From Clostridium omnivorum (GTDB lineage Bacteria; Bacillota; Clostridia; Clostridiales; Clostridiaceae): DNA of 64,000 nucleotides. Shown one piece after another: positions 8,712-17,662 of the stretch. The first letter of the stretch is position 1. Each line of letters begins with the position of its first letter. A program made the position numbers and the translations under genes. The DNA lies in the NCBI RefSeq assembly GCF_026012015.1, contig NZ_BRXR01000001.1:1426001-1490000 (forward strand), in the 5' to 3' direction. Below the pieces are notes generated by a model. It did not search any database, had not been told where the DNA came from, and was given only the letters and a program-made list of their open reading frames with translations.

Positions 8712-8745
8712 GTTTTTTTCGTGTTCTTCAATGTTCTTTTCGTGT
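8712..8745 (-). promoter_or_regulatory. Two 13-bp direct repeats abutting the cit -35 box
   Basis: GTTTTTTTCGTGT (8712-8724) and GTTCTTTTCGTGT (8733-8745) on the plus strand agree at 12 of 13 positions with a 21-bp period, two helix turns. The nearer repeat touches the -35 box. This is the arrangement expected for an activator binding as a tandem dimer; candidates are the nearby GntR/FCD protein or a response regulator. Confidence 0.6.
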
Positions 8746-8770
8746 ACTTTTGACAATATATTATTTATAA

Positions 8771-8799
8771 AATAAAAAGAATGACCTTTTAAGTCATTC
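8771..8799 (-). terminator. Terminator after citG
   Basis: Stem GAATGAC/GTCATTC with a short loop followed in the minus direction by TTTTTATTTT. It ends the GntR-citG transcript before the citD promoter. Confidence 0.85.
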
Positions 8800-8806
8800 C
8801 TATTTC

Positions 8807-9685
8807 TTAACTAATTTTCCCTTCCAATATTCCAAAAAATATGGATACTGCCAGCAAATCCGCTGAACCGCCAGGGCTTATATTCCTCTTTATAAAATCC
8901 TTATTCATTTCTTCAAGCTTCTCTTTTGCATTAGGCTGTTTCATTCCTCCTGCATCTAGGAAGGCTATTGAAGCTTCTTTTACATATGCAAGACTTTCCG
9001 TGCCGCCTCTAATAATCACATTTGTATCTTCGCTGTAGGCCATAAGATTTAGTAATACATCCAGGAAAAGATCATTCATAGACAGCTTGTCATGGCCACT
9101 CCAATTTCTTAGCACCTTTATGGAACTTTTTGTTACGCTACTAAAGCCGCTTTCAACTTCGCCTCGTATGCCTTTATATCCGTATTCTATATACAATCTT
9201 TCACCGTGGGTAAGTACTGTTTTGTCCTTAACTCCTTTAAAATCACTGAGGGTTAATTCCTTAGCTACTTTTTTTACTTCCTCACAAATTTCCTCTATTG
9301 TAAACTCAAGAGTCCCATTTTTTCTATACATGTTTCCTACAACGGCACATAAAATACCTAAGGAAAATATAATACCCTTATGCGTATTTACACCATTAGT
9401 AGCTTCAAACATTCTTTTTTCACATTGAACTCCTGGCTTTCTAACCTTATCTAAAAGCTTTGTGCTGTCAACCTCGTCAAAATTTAAGCCTACTAAAGTA
9501 CAATCATAAAAACCTTTGTATAAAACAGAGCTGCTTGCCATAAAGGTAAAAAAGTCCATGTCTCTATGAGCACCTGCATTATCCCTGTCTACTAATCCTG
9601 GTTTAGGTGTAGTACTAACCTCATATAGTATTGCCCTTTGTGCCAAAGAAGCAATATAATGAGCAAATTCTTCTTTAGATTTCAT
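8807..9685 (-). CDS. citG: Triphosphoribosyl-dephospho-CoA synthase
   Basis: 292 residues. EVSTTPKPGLVDRDNAGAHR near the N-terminus, THKGIIFSLG in the middle and SPGGSADLLAVSIFFG at the end are the conserved CitG segments. The enzyme makes the citrate lyase cofactor precursor from ATP and dephospho-CoA, which CitX then transfers to CitD. It follows the GntR regulator gene by only 4 bp and ends at its own terminator, so it is transcribed with the regulator rather than with citDEFX. Confidence 0.93.
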   Translation of the reverse strand: MKSKEEFAHYIASLAQRAILYEVSTTPKPGLVDRDNAGAHRDMDFFTFMASSSVLYKGFYDCTLVGLNFDEVDSTKLLDKVRKPGVQCEKRMFEATNGVNTHKGIIFSLGILCAVVGNMYRKNGTLEFTIEEICEEVKKVAKELTLSDFKGVKDKTVLTHGERLYIEYGYKGIRGEVESGFSSVTKSSIKVLRNWSGHDKLSMNDLFLDVLLNLMAYSEDTNVIIRGGTESLAYVKEASIAFLDAGGMKQPNAKEKLEEMNKDFIKRNISPGGSADLLAVSIFFGILEGKIS

Positions 9686-9689
9686 CTAT

Positions 9690-10376
9690 TTATTTTCCCT
9701 TCATCTCAGCAATAACAATTTCAATTGAATCCTCTAAATGTTTCTTTATTATATCATCTATTTGATCCTTATTCTTTTCAGCTATAGCCTTTAATATTAT
9801 CCTGTGTTCCCTTAAAGCCTTTTCTCTTCTTTCATTTTCAGATATGGATATATTTCTAAACCTCTGAAGGTATTCATTAAGTCTGCTTATCATGTTAGCC
9901 AGCCTTTTCATCCTGCTAGCTTCATAAATTTTAGTGTTGAACACACCAAACAGCCTTATTACTTCTTCCACATCTCCTTCTTTATTCTTCTGCTCTGTAA
10001 TGTCTAAAAGATTTTCAATATCTCTTATTTCTTCTTCCGTAATATTATCCATAGCATTTATAGAAGCAAGTACTTCAAGACTATGTCTAATCTTATAAAT
10101 TTCAATTGCATCTTCAACAGAAATCCTTTTTACTACAACTCCTGTTCTTGGCAGGTACTCAACTAACTCTTCCATTTCAAGCAGTCTAAGAGCTTCCCTT
10201 ACAGGAGTTCTGCTAATATTTAGTCTTTCTGCATACTCCTTCTCTACTATTCTTTCACCAGCAGGAATCACACCGCTGATAATAGTCCTTCTTAAACTCT
10301 CATATACCACTTCTCTTATAGGTTTGTTTTGATTAAAATTTGTATCCTTGACAAGTTCATCCATATAATTTATCAT
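9690..10376 (-). CDS. GntR family regulator, FCD (FadR) subgroup; likely citrate regulator
   Basis: 228 residues. Residues about 18-85 form the winged helix (EKEYAERLNISRTPVREALR is the recognition part); residues 90-225 form the all-helical FCD ligand domain, with the usual metal/ligand positions in IYKIRHSLE and the late His (LREHRIILKAI, KKHLEDS). The gene is co-transcribed with citG. In Enterococcus a GntR-family protein, CitO, activates citrate genes, so a similar role here is an inference from family and position. GGAAG precedes the ATG. Confidence 0.88.
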   Translation of the reverse strand: MINYMDELVKDTNFNQNKPIREVVYESLRRTIISGVIPAGERIVEKEYAERLNISRTPVREALRLLEMEELVEYLPRTGVVVKRISVEDAIEIYKIRHSLEVLASINAMDNITEEEIRDIENLLDITEQKNKEGDVEEVIRLFGVFNTKIYEASRMKRLANMISRLNEYLQRFRNISISENERREKALREHRIILKAIAEKNKDQIDDIIKKHLEDSIEIVIAEMKGK

Positions 10377-10469
10377 TAGAAACTTCCTTTCTATAATAAA
10401 CCGTTAATCTTATATATAGATTTTAACCAAAAACTAAAAAAAAATCGAGTATTAATAAACATAATATTA

Positions 10470-10508
10470 AAAAACACTAACTTTTCCTCTGAAAATTTAG
10501 TGTTTTTT
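10470..10508 (-). terminator. Terminator after the hybrid kinase gene
   Basis: AACACTAA/TTTAGTGTT stem with a run of T in the minus direction, 27 bp past the kinase stop codon. Confidence 0.8.
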
Positions 10509-10535
10509 ATAAATTCTTTAATAAAAGTATTTATT

Positions 10536-12788
10536 CTATGAGAATTTTGCCATTACTTTTACTATAACCTCATTAAGCTTACTAATCTCTATAGGCTTTG
10601 AAATACATTCATCAATAAATTCAATATGGCTGTGCTGCCCTTTTTCTTCATCATCGTCAATATAGCCTGTTATTAGTATAACACCTGCATTCTTTTTAAT
10701 TTTTTTAATGTGAGCTGCAAGCTCATTTCCCTTAATATTAGGCATAATATAATCCGTTATTACTAAGTCAATATTCTCATGATCCTCTTCAAATAGCCTC
10801 AATGCCTCAAGGCTGTCTGTTTCAGTAATTACATTATATCCAAGATGATTTAAGCTTTTTTCTAACATCTTTACAACTTCCTCATTATCATCAACAACCA
10901 ATATTCTTTTCTTGCTGATGATTAGGCTACTATCTTTTTTACTTTCCTCTAAGCTAACAATTTCCTCACTTATAGGCAAATATACTTTAAAACAGCTTCC
11001 TGAGCCGAGCTCACTTTCTACTGTAATGATTCCCTTATACTTATTGATTATATTTTGAACTATAAACAGTCCTAGTCCTGTACCCTCGCCAATAGCCTTT
11101 GTAGTGAAAAATGGGTCAAATATTCTTGTTTTAGTTTCTTCGTCCATTCCGCAGCCATTATCTTTAATAATAAACTCCACATAGTTTTTTTCCTTAGACA
11201 AGCCATCTATTTCTGTTCCAGCCACTCTCTTTAAAGATGCTTCAATAATACCCTGACCTCTCTTTATGGACTGATATGCATTAGTGCATAAATTAAATAT
11301 AACCTGATGTATCTGAGTAAAATTAGCTATAACATATCCAGAGTCTTCATTAATATTTTCTTTTATTACTACATTCTTAGGTAACACTGATTTTACAAGC
11401 TTTAAGCTTTGCTTAACTACCTCATTTATATCTATTGGTTCTATTTTTACTATACCATTATCTTTTCTACTAAAGACTAAAATCTGTCCTACTAAATCCT
11501 TCCCCTTTTGTGAAGCTTTATATATCTCTTCAATCTCCTCATAGTATTCATTATTTTTAGGCATAGTCATAAGCATTAATTCCGAATAGCCTAGTATTGG
11601 AGTAAGAAGATTATTTATGTCATGGGCTATACCTCCTGCAAGTGTACCAATCATGTTTAGCTTATGAGAATGATAGAGTTCTGTTTCCTTTTTTCTCAGC
11701 TGCTCAGAAGTCTCATTCACCATTTTTAAATACTCTGTTTCTTTCTCATGTTCTTCCTTGGTTCTCTTCATCTTAATAAAGGTTGAGAGCAAGAAATATA
11801 GTATTACAATTATTAAAAAGTCTATACCTATTATTTTAACCAAAAATGTATTTATTGGCCCCTGCACTTCATCATAAGACATAGTTATTGCTACAATCCA
11901 AAAATAATCACCAAAATAAACTGGTGAATAAGCATTAAGTTTTCTTACCTTTTTAAGCTCATTATCTCCCCACCAATAGGAATGATACAATGCTGTACCT
12001 TCCTCCCCCTTTAACTGTTTGTCTATTAAATCCTCAAGTTCAGTAAAATCTAGACCTGGAAACACTTGTTTTCTTGTTTCAATAACATCCATTCCCACCT
12101 GCTCTTGAACTGTATGCATAATGATAATACCCTTTTGGTCTTTTACCATTGCATATCCTTTTCCACCTATTTTTACTGGAGCGATAAGTTTGTCATATAT
12201 AGCATCTAGACTTATTGAAGCAGCCATTATTCCTTTAAACTTACTTCCATCAAAAACCGGCTGATAAATGTTCACAACAAAGCTTTTTTTACTTTCATCT
12301 AAAAATGCCTTTCCAACATAAGTTTTTTTTGTGTCTATAGCAGTTTTAAGGTCATTTTCTATACTGCTGTTATCAACATTAGCACTCTGAGGGTACTTAG
12401 TTATAATTTTGCCGCTCTTATCATAATAAAACACTGCCTTAACTGGCGTTCCTTCTGCATCGCAATAGGATTTAAGCTTTTCACTATAGACATTTGCATT
12501 ATTTCCTTGCTCAATGTGTGATATTTCTTTAATAAATTGATTATCAAGGGTAACAATTTTCATGCTATCCTCAATATCATCTATAAAAACATCAATACTT
12601 CTGGATATGGATTTAGAAATATCCAAAAGCTCCTGCTCCTGCTGAGTAACTATTGTATTTTCATATTGCTTGTAGGTTTCATAAGTTAAACCTATTAAAA
12701 TTAACGTTACTATAATATATAATAAAACCCTTACAGATTTTTTTTCTATGTATAATTTTTTTCTAATCTTATTTAATAATCTTCTCAT
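10536..12788 (-). CDS. Hybrid sensor histidine kinase with dCACHE sensor and C-terminal receiver
   Basis: 750 residues. A membrane helix at about 19-38 and a second at about 308-332 enclose an extracellular double-CACHE-like sensor (VFYYDKSGKIITKYP; GKGYAMVKDQKGIIIMH). The HisKA box GGIAHDINNLLTPILGYSEL gives the phosphoryl His near residue 390; N and G boxes (LCTNAYQSI, DNGCGM, GTGLGLFIV) follow to about 605. A receiver domain from about 628 has DLVITDYIMP with its acceptor Asp. No HPt domain is present. Such CACHE sensors often bind carboxylates or amino acids, which would suit the citrate locus, but the ligand is unproved. Confidence 0.9.
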   Translation of the reverse strand: MRRLLNKIRKKLYIEKKSVRVLLYIIVTLILIGLTYETYKQYENTIVTQQEQELLDISKSISRSIDVFIDDIEDSMKIVTLDNQFIKEISHIEQGNNANVYSEKLKSYCDAEGTPVKAVFYYDKSGKIITKYPQSANVDNSSIENDLKTAIDTKKTYVGKAFLDESKKSFVVNIYQPVFDGSKFKGIMAASISLDAIYDKLIAPVKIGGKGYAMVKDQKGIIIMHTVQEQVGMDVIETRKQVFPGLDFTELEDLIDKQLKGEEGTALYHSYWWGDNELKKVRKLNAYSPVYFGDYFWIVAITMSYDEVQGPINTFLVKIIGIDFLIIVILYFLLSTFIKMKRTKEEHEKETEYLKMVNETSEQLRKKETELYHSHKLNMIGTLAGGIAHDINNLLTPILGYSELMLMTMPKNNEYYEEIEEIYKASQKGKDLVGQILVFSRKDNGIVKIEPIDINEVVKQSLKLVKSVLPKNVVIKENINEDSGYVIANFTQIHQVIFNLCTNAYQSIKRGQGIIEASLKRVAGTEIDGLSKEKNYVEFIIKDNGCGMDEETKTRIFDPFFTTKAIGEGTGLGLFIVQNIINKYKGIITVESELGSGSCFKVYLPISEEIVSLEESKKDSSLIISKKRILVVDDNEEVVKMLEKSLNHLGYNVITETDSLEALRLFEEDHENIDLVITDYIMPNIKGNELAAHIKKIKKNAGVILITGYIDDDEEKGQHSHIEFIDECISKPIEISKLNEVIVKVMAKFS

Positions 12789-13021
12789 AAAAGATTTTTA
12801 TCCTCCTATATTTCTTTAGGACAAATAGCAATATTATGCTTGTGTCATTACACTCTTAATAATTTGATTCTGATTTTTGTTAATTCAATTTATACTATAT
12901 TATCGAAAGTAGTTATTGATTTTTACACTATTAATTTAATATAATAAACTTAAATTATATGCTATTATATTTTTCTTGCATTCTTAATTGATTTACTAAT
13001 TTTAATTTTAGAGAGGTAGCT
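12789..13021. other. AT-rich divergent promoter region between the kinase and response regulator
   Basis: 233 bp without an open frame. On the plus strand TTGATT (12916-12921) and TATAAT (12940-12945) are 18 bp apart and would drive the response regulator. No clear repeat is seen for the kinase side. Confidence 0.5.
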
Positions 13022-13714
13022 ATGGAACAAATAAAAATACTTATTGTTGAAGATGAAGAACCCATCAGAAAATTAGTATGTAAAATACTCTCAAGTCAAG
13101 ACATGGTAGTTTATCAAGCCGAAAATGGAACTCGTGGTCTTGAAATGCTTAATAATTATAATTTTGATTTAGTTATACTGGATATATTAATGGACGATAT
13201 TTCCGGCTACGATGTTGCAAAAGAAATTAGAAAACATAATTTGCAGCTGCCAATAATATTTCTTAGTGGTAAAAATGAGGATGAGGATATAATACATGGC
13301 TTAGATTTAGGTGCTGACAGCTATATTACAAAACCTTTTAGTCCAGCACTACTTTGCGCCAAAGTAAAATCCCAAGTTAAAAGACATAGAGAAATTTTAC
13401 AGGAAGATGCCCATGGAAATTATATAATTCGTGACCCCTTCAAATTTGATTTAAAAACTTATAAGCTATACAAAAATGATGTAGAAATCAAATTATCTTC
13501 TAAAGAAACAAAACTCTTTAAATTTTTTATGGAACACCCAAACCAAGTATTCTCAAAGGAAGAGCTCTATCAAAATGTTTGGCATGATATCCTAACTGAT
13601 GATAACAGCATTATGGTTTATATAAAATATCTAAGGAATAAGATTGAAGATAACCCTAGTAAACCTGTATATATTAAAACAGTATGGGGTATTGGATATC
13701 AGTTTTCTACATAA
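13022..13714 (+). CDS. OmpR/PhoB family response regulator
   Basis: 230 residues. The receiver domain has the acidic pair at VEDEE (residues 9-13), the phosphorylated Asp54 in VILDILMDD, Thr/Ser in IFLSGK and Lys in SYITKPF. The C-terminal winged helix (about 130-228) ends YLRNKIEDNP and KTVWGIGYQFS, typical of OmpR-type DNA binding. It is divergent from the hybrid kinase, which may be its partner, although that kinase already has a receiver of its own and no separate kinase lies beside this gene. AGAGGTAG precedes the ATG. Confidence 0.92.
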   Translation: MEQIKILIVEDEEPIRKLVCKILSSQDMVVYQAENGTRGLEMLNNYNFDLVILDILMDDISGYDVAKEIRKHNLQLPIIFLSGKNEDEDIIHGLDLGADSYITKPFSPALLCAKVKSQVKRHREILQEDAHGNYIIRDPFKFDLKTYKLYKNDVEIKLSSKETKLFKFFMEHPNQVFSKEELYQNVWHDILTDDNSIMVYIKYLRNKIEDNPSKPVYIKTVWGIGYQFST

Positions 13715-13756
13715 AATGTAGCTTTTAATATATGCCTTAGTCATTTATCAAATTCT

Positions 13757-13790
13757 GCTGTTTACAGCTTACTTGTAAACAGCCTTTTTT
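13757..13790 (+). terminator. Terminator after the response regulator
   Basis: Nine-bp stem GCTGTTTAC/GTAAACAGC followed by T6 on the plus strand, in the gap to a convergent gene. Confidence 0.88.
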
Positions 13791-13806
13791 GTAGGAAAAA
13801 CTTTCA

Positions 13807-14907
13807 TTAAGTGCACAATAATTTAATAAGTACCGGAAAAATGGCTATTACACATACATACCTTGCTAGTTGCAAAATAGCCACCTTAGGAGCATCCCCT
13901 CCAAGATCCTTTGCAATTATAGCCATATCAGATACTCCTCCTGGAGTACTTGCTAAAAGTGATGTAATTAAATCTAATCCGCTGGCTCTGCTAATAAAGA
14001 AGCCAATTAATAAATTTACTGCAATGATACCAATTAAAAGAATAAATGCTGGAAGTATTACACTTTTAAGTGCTATTATATCTCCATAGGTCATTCTTTC
14101 TCCTATAAGTACTCCAGCAAAAACTTGAGTAAGTCTTCTTAGATTTAAAGGCATATAACCTCTTTCAAAAATTACATTTAAGGCAGCTACGGCCACCATA
14201 GCAAAAGTCATTGCCCCTGCAGGAACTCCTAACTTATATCCTGCTAATCCAAAAACGGCAGCAATTCCCAAGGTAAGTGTTAAATTTATTGCCCTGTCTT
14301 TTTTCCCATTACCCACTTGCACTATTTTTTTCTCGCTTTTGCTCATATCAGAGCATAACTCTTTATTTTCCATTTCATCATTTTTTTCAAGCGAATCATT
14401 TATACCTTTTGAATCCGAAATATGGGAGGATATAAACTTCATCATTACAGGAAATAGTGTCATTACACTCATAAGTCTCACTAGCTGCAGCAGTGCTACT
14501 TTAGAAGAATCTGCTCCTAAATCGCCGCTTATAATAGACATGTCCACTATTCCGCCTGGTGCACAGGCAAACAAGGAAGTAACTAAATCAATCCCAGTTA
14601 TATTATACATTATATATCCCATAAAAGTATCTAGTGTTATCATGGAAGCTACCATTAAAATTGCTGGTTTAATCATCTTTCTTAAATCCATAACATCCTT
14701 GTATCTAATTCCTGCTCCAATAAATGCCCCAGCTGCCATTTGTGTAATTACCTTAACATCTTGCGGCATATACGCCTTCCCGGTTATTACATTAAATATT
14801 GCTACTATAAGCATAGAGCCTACCATAGCTCCTGCTGGCACTTTAAAACGTAGTGCTATTAATCCACCTATAAGACCAATAATTGAAGTTATAGCTAATT
14901 GTATCAT
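13807..14907 (-). CDS. AbrB-type internally duplicated membrane protein, putative transporter
   Basis: 366 residues made of two homologous halves. The signature DLVTSLFACAPGGIVDMSII (about 113-132) recurs as DLITSLLASTPGGVSDMAII (about 312-331), and each half also has a GAxIGxRM/ERMTYGD segment. About ten to twelve membrane helices are predicted, with a charged cytoplasmic loop near 180-200. The family is often mislabelled as ammonia monooxygenase or AbrB regulator; the fold suggests a transporter of unknown substrate. It is divergent from a LysR regulator. No dedicated citrate carrier is seen in this window, so a role in organic-acid transport is possible but speculative. Confidence 0.8.
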   Translation of the reverse strand: MIQLAITSIIGLIGGLIALRFKVPAGAMVGSMLIVAIFNVITGKAYMPQDVKVITQMAAGAFIGAGIRYKDVMDLRKMIKPAILMVASMITLDTFMGYIMYNITGIDLVTSLFACAPGGIVDMSIISGDLGADSSKVALLQLVRLMSVMTLFPVMMKFISSHISDSKGINDSLEKNDEMENKELCSDMSKSEKKIVQVGNGKKDRAINLTLTLGIAAVFGLAGYKLGVPAGAMTFAMVAVAALNVIFERGYMPLNLRRLTQVFAGVLIGERMTYGDIIALKSVILPAFILLIGIIAVNLLIGFFISRASGLDLITSLLASTPGGVSDMAIIAKDLGGDAPKVAILQLARYVCVIAIFPVLIKLLCT

Positions 14908-15047
14908 ATGAAAAACCTTTCTATTTCAACATTTTTGTACCTTGTCTGGTTGTTTAATATCCAATAATATTGTATCATTGAATAAGTGATATATCTAATA
15001 CTATATTATTTATAAATCATATAGTTTAAACCTATAACTGCAAAAAT

Positions 15048-15069
15048 GTATGTATAGTAATTTACATAC
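15048..15069. promoter_or_regulatory. Candidate LysR operator
   Basis: Perfect dyad GTATGTA-N8-TACATAC, 21 bp upstream of the lysR-type start and between divergent genes. LysR proteins bind T-N11-A dyads of this size. Confidence 0.5.
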
Positions 15070-15090
15070 TTAAAAAGAGGTGTATTAGCA

Positions 15091-16014
15091 ATGGATTTTC
15101 GTGAACTTCAGTATATATTGAAAATAGCAGAAGAAAAAAGCTTCTCTAAAGCTGCTCAAAAGCTTTTTATGGCACAACCTTCCCTAAGCCAATATATTCA
15201 AAAGCTTGAACATCAATTAGGAGTAAAATTGTTTGATAGAACTACAATTCCCCTTCAGCTTACTTATGCAGGAGAATTATATGTGGAAACAGCTAAGAAT
15301 ATTTTAGATTTAAAAGACCAGCTCACTAAACAAATGGAGGATATAGCAAACTTAAAAAAAGGGCGATTAGTTATTGGACTTTCCACTCTTAGAAGCACCT
15401 ATCTTATGCCAAAGATACTTCCTATATTTTACAAAAAATTTCCTGGAATTGAAGTAATTCTTGTTGAGGATAACTCTTCTGAACTAGAAAAAATGGCTCT
15501 AAAGGGTACTATAGATATTGCTATAATGACTTTTCCTATTGAAGAAAATTTATTTGATTATGAATATATTTTTACTGAAGAAATATTAGTAGCAATTCCA
15601 CCCGAGCATCCCCTTAAGGAAAAAATAATCCATGATAAGCAGAGTAATCGTCCTAAAATTAAGATTTCTGAATTAAGTAATGAATCTTTTATTTTATTAA
15701 AGCAAGATCAAAAGCTTCATCATGTTGCAACAAACTTATGTAAGAAAGCAGGCTTTAAGCCAAAAATCATACTAGAGAGTGAAAGTATTGAAGCAGCTAA
15801 TGCACTAGTTTCAGCTGGTATGGGCGTTACCTTTATTCCAGATAGCTTAAACCTTATGCGCCTTTCTTCTCCAAATCCAATATACCTATCAATTGAGGAT
15901 ATTCCTCTAACTAGAGAATTAGTAATAGCTTATCGTAAAGGAAGATATCTTTCTAAGGCCTCTCAGGAATTCATAAGTATTATGAAAGAGACTTTTGTAG
16001 TAAAAAAACATTAA
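15091..16014 (+). CDS. LysR family transcriptional regulator
   Basis: 307 residues. The N-terminal helix-turn-helix (SFSKAAQKLFMAQPSLSQYI, about 17-36) and GVKLFDR wing are typical; residues 90-300 form the periplasmic-binding-like effector domain with RLVIGLS and the late GMGVTFIPDS. AGAGGTG lies before the ATG. It is divergent from the AbrB-type membrane protein and probably controls it in response to a small molecule. Confidence 0.92.
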   Translation: MDFRELQYILKIAEEKSFSKAAQKLFMAQPSLSQYIQKLEHQLGVKLFDRTTIPLQLTYAGELYVETAKNILDLKDQLTKQMEDIANLKKGRLVIGLSTLRSTYLMPKILPIFYKKFPGIEVILVEDNSSELEKMALKGTIDIAIMTFPIEENLFDYEYIFTEEILVAIPPEHPLKEKIIHDKQSNRPKIKISELSNESFILLKQDQKLHHVATNLCKKAGFKPKIILESESIEAANALVSAGMGVTFIPDSLNLMRLSSPNPIYLSIEDIPLTRELVIAYRKGRYLSKASQEFISIMKETFVVKKH

Positions 16015-16031
16015 TAAATTATATTTAAATA

Positions 16032-16069
16032 AAAGAGGCTGCTGATATAAATATATCAACAGCCTCTTT
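16032..16069. terminator. Bidirectional terminator between lysR-type gene and ogt
   Basis: Long stem AAAGAGGCTG/CAGCCTCTTT with a near-complete continuation TGATATA/TATATCA, A-rich on the left and T-rich on the right, serving two convergent genes. Confidence 0.85.
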
Positions 16070-16094
16070 GTAATTACTTATAACATAATTATTT

Positions 16095-16589
16095 TTATAA
16101 ATTGTCCTCATTTGAAGAACTATATTTTTTCTCGTGGTTTAAAAGCCATTCTTTTCTCCAAAGTCCGCCTGCATAGCCTGTAAGCTTTCCATTAGTTCCA
16201 ATTACTCTATGACAAGGTACAATTATACTTACAAGGTTTTTACTATTTGTGCTCCCTACAGCCCTTACTGCCTTAGGACTTCCTACAGCTTCAGCAATAT
16301 CCTTGTAAGTTGCAGTTCTTCCAAATGGTATACTAGTTAGTGCATTCCATACCTTCTTTTGAAAATCTGTTCCTTCAAAAATATAATTAACATTAAACTC
16401 CTTACGTCTGCCAGTAAAATATTCATCAAGCTGTTTTAAACAATCCTTTACCACTTCCGAAACATAAACAGTTCCTTCATTATTTTCAATTTCCTCTTCA
16501 AACAAAATGGACAGTATTCCTTCTTCTGTACCTTTTATTTCTATAATCCCTATAGGAGAATTATAATAAGCTTTACTAATGTTATTCAT
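16095..16589 (-). CDS. ogt: Methylated-DNA-protein-cysteine methyltransferase
   Basis: 164 residues from the ATG at 16589, which has GGAGG seven bases upstream; an in-frame ATG 30 bases earlier lies inside the preceding gene without a ribosome site. The acceptor Cys is residue 126 in IIVPCHRVIG; the Tyr of PFGRTATYKDIA and the Arg finger of KAVRAVGSTNSKN are present. It removes methyl from O6-methylguanine by irreversible self-alkylation. The start overlaps the alkA stop by 8 bp, so it is translationally coupled to a glycosylase repairing the same kind of damage. Confidence 0.95.
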   Translation of the reverse strand: MNNISKAYYNSPIGIIEIKGTEEGILSILFEEEIENNEGTVYVSEVVKDCLKQLDEYFTGRRKEFNVNYIFEGTDFQKKVWNALTSIPFGRTATYKDIAEAVGSPKAVRAVGSTNSKNLVSIIVPCHRVIGTNGKLTGYAGGLWRKEWLLNHEKKYSSSNEDNL

Positions 16590-17490
16590 ACAATGACCTC
16601 CACAGGTAGAAGGTAGCATAGTCCTCCCACCCCTTCCAATTTAATGATATACTTTCAATCTCCTCAATAGATGGTTTTTTATCTAATTCTAGTTGAAGCT
16701 TTAGTGCATTATGAAGTCCTACGTCTGCTATTGGAAATGCCTCTGGAACCTTTAAGCATTTCATCATAACATAATCTGCCGTCCATTTACCAACTCCTCT
16801 TATTCTTAGTAAAATATCTCTAACTTGATTATAATTTTTTATTTTCAACAATTCTTCTTTATTAATTTCACCACTAGCGAGTAACTTTGCAGTTCCAATT
16901 ACATACTCTGCCTTTCTAGTTGTAAATTGGAGCTTTGTAAGATCAGATACTTGAAGCTTTGAGACAACTTCTGGTTCAGGATATATCCAATAGTCTTTAC
17001 CATTATAAATTATCTTTTCTCCAAAGCTTTCAACAAATCGCTTTTTTAATGTATACGCAAAAGCTAAATTTATCTGCTGTCCTATAATTGCCCATGTCAA
17101 TGCTTCAAACAAATCAGGAATACCAATTATACGCAGCCCATGATACTTGTTTACTAGCATATTTAAAATCTTATCCTTGCTTGCTAGTGAATAAAAATTT
17201 ACTAAGTCTCTATCCAAATCAAATAAATCCCAAATATACTTTGCTATACTAGTTCTAATAATCTGAGAAGGATACTTATCAGGGAATTCTATTTTTAAAA
17301 TGCCTGCTTCACTACTAATTTTTAATAAGATCATAGCTTCATCTATTTTAATTAATTTATACAAGCATCCATCTAAAATATAATGCAGACACTCATTTTC
17401 AGATCGGCCTAAAAACACTAAACATTCCTTAAAGCTAAACTGATCTGGTGTTATTAATTCTAAATATTTATCATTTTCTCTCCAATTCAC
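16582..17490 (-). CDS. alkA: AlkA/OGG-type DNA glycosylase (HhH-GPD)
   Basis: 302 residues. The N-terminal AlkA_N-like beta domain covers about 1-115. The HhH-GPD domain follows, with the hairpin IRGVGKWTADYVMMKC and the catalytic Asp at about residue 256 in FPIADVGLHNAL. ALTWAIIGQQINLAFA is the usual helix before it. It excises alkylated or oxidised purines; a Lys before the hairpin's end, needed for OGG-type lyase activity, is not evident, favouring monofunctional AlkA. Operon with ogt. Confidence 0.88.
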   Translation of the reverse strand: MNWRENDKYLELITPDQFSFKECLVFLGRSENECLHYILDGCLYKLIKIDEAMILLKISSEAGILKIEFPDKYPSQIIRTSIAKYIWDLFDLDRDLVNFYSLASKDKILNMLVNKYHGLRIIGIPDLFEALTWAIIGQQINLAFAYTLKKRFVESFGEKIIYNGKDYWIYPEPEVVSKLQVSDLTKLQFTTRKAEYVIGTAKLLASGEINKEELLKIKNYNQVRDILLRIRGVGKWTADYVMMKCLKVPEAFPIADVGLHNALKLQLELDKKPSIEEIESISLNWKGWEDYATFYLWRSLYE

Positions 17491-17585
17491 TGATTTACAC
17501 CACCAATGAGAACAATAGTTCAGATTATATAACTATTTTACCTTGATAATTTATAAATAACAATAAACAATTTCTCCTTTCTATA

Positions 17586-17646
17586 TTTACAAATAAAAAA
17601 AATGCTCATATAATAGTACTTGTATTCTAAATGAACAGTCGTTCAT
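17586..17646 (+). promoter_or_regulatory. Promoter and TetR-type operator
   Basis: TTTACA (17586-17591), 17-bp spacer, TATAAT (17609-17614). A perfect palindrome ATGAAC-AGTC-GTTCAT at 17631-17646 lies just past the expected transcription start, 16 bp before the tetR-type ATG, as expected for autorepression. Confidence 0.75.
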
Positions 17647-17662
17647 AAAAAGAGGTGTTTTT

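Noticed and set aside
13807..14907. AbrB transcription factor or ammonia monooxygenase
   Set aside because: The protein is an internally duplicated multi-helix membrane protein without a DNA-binding domain or copper ligands.
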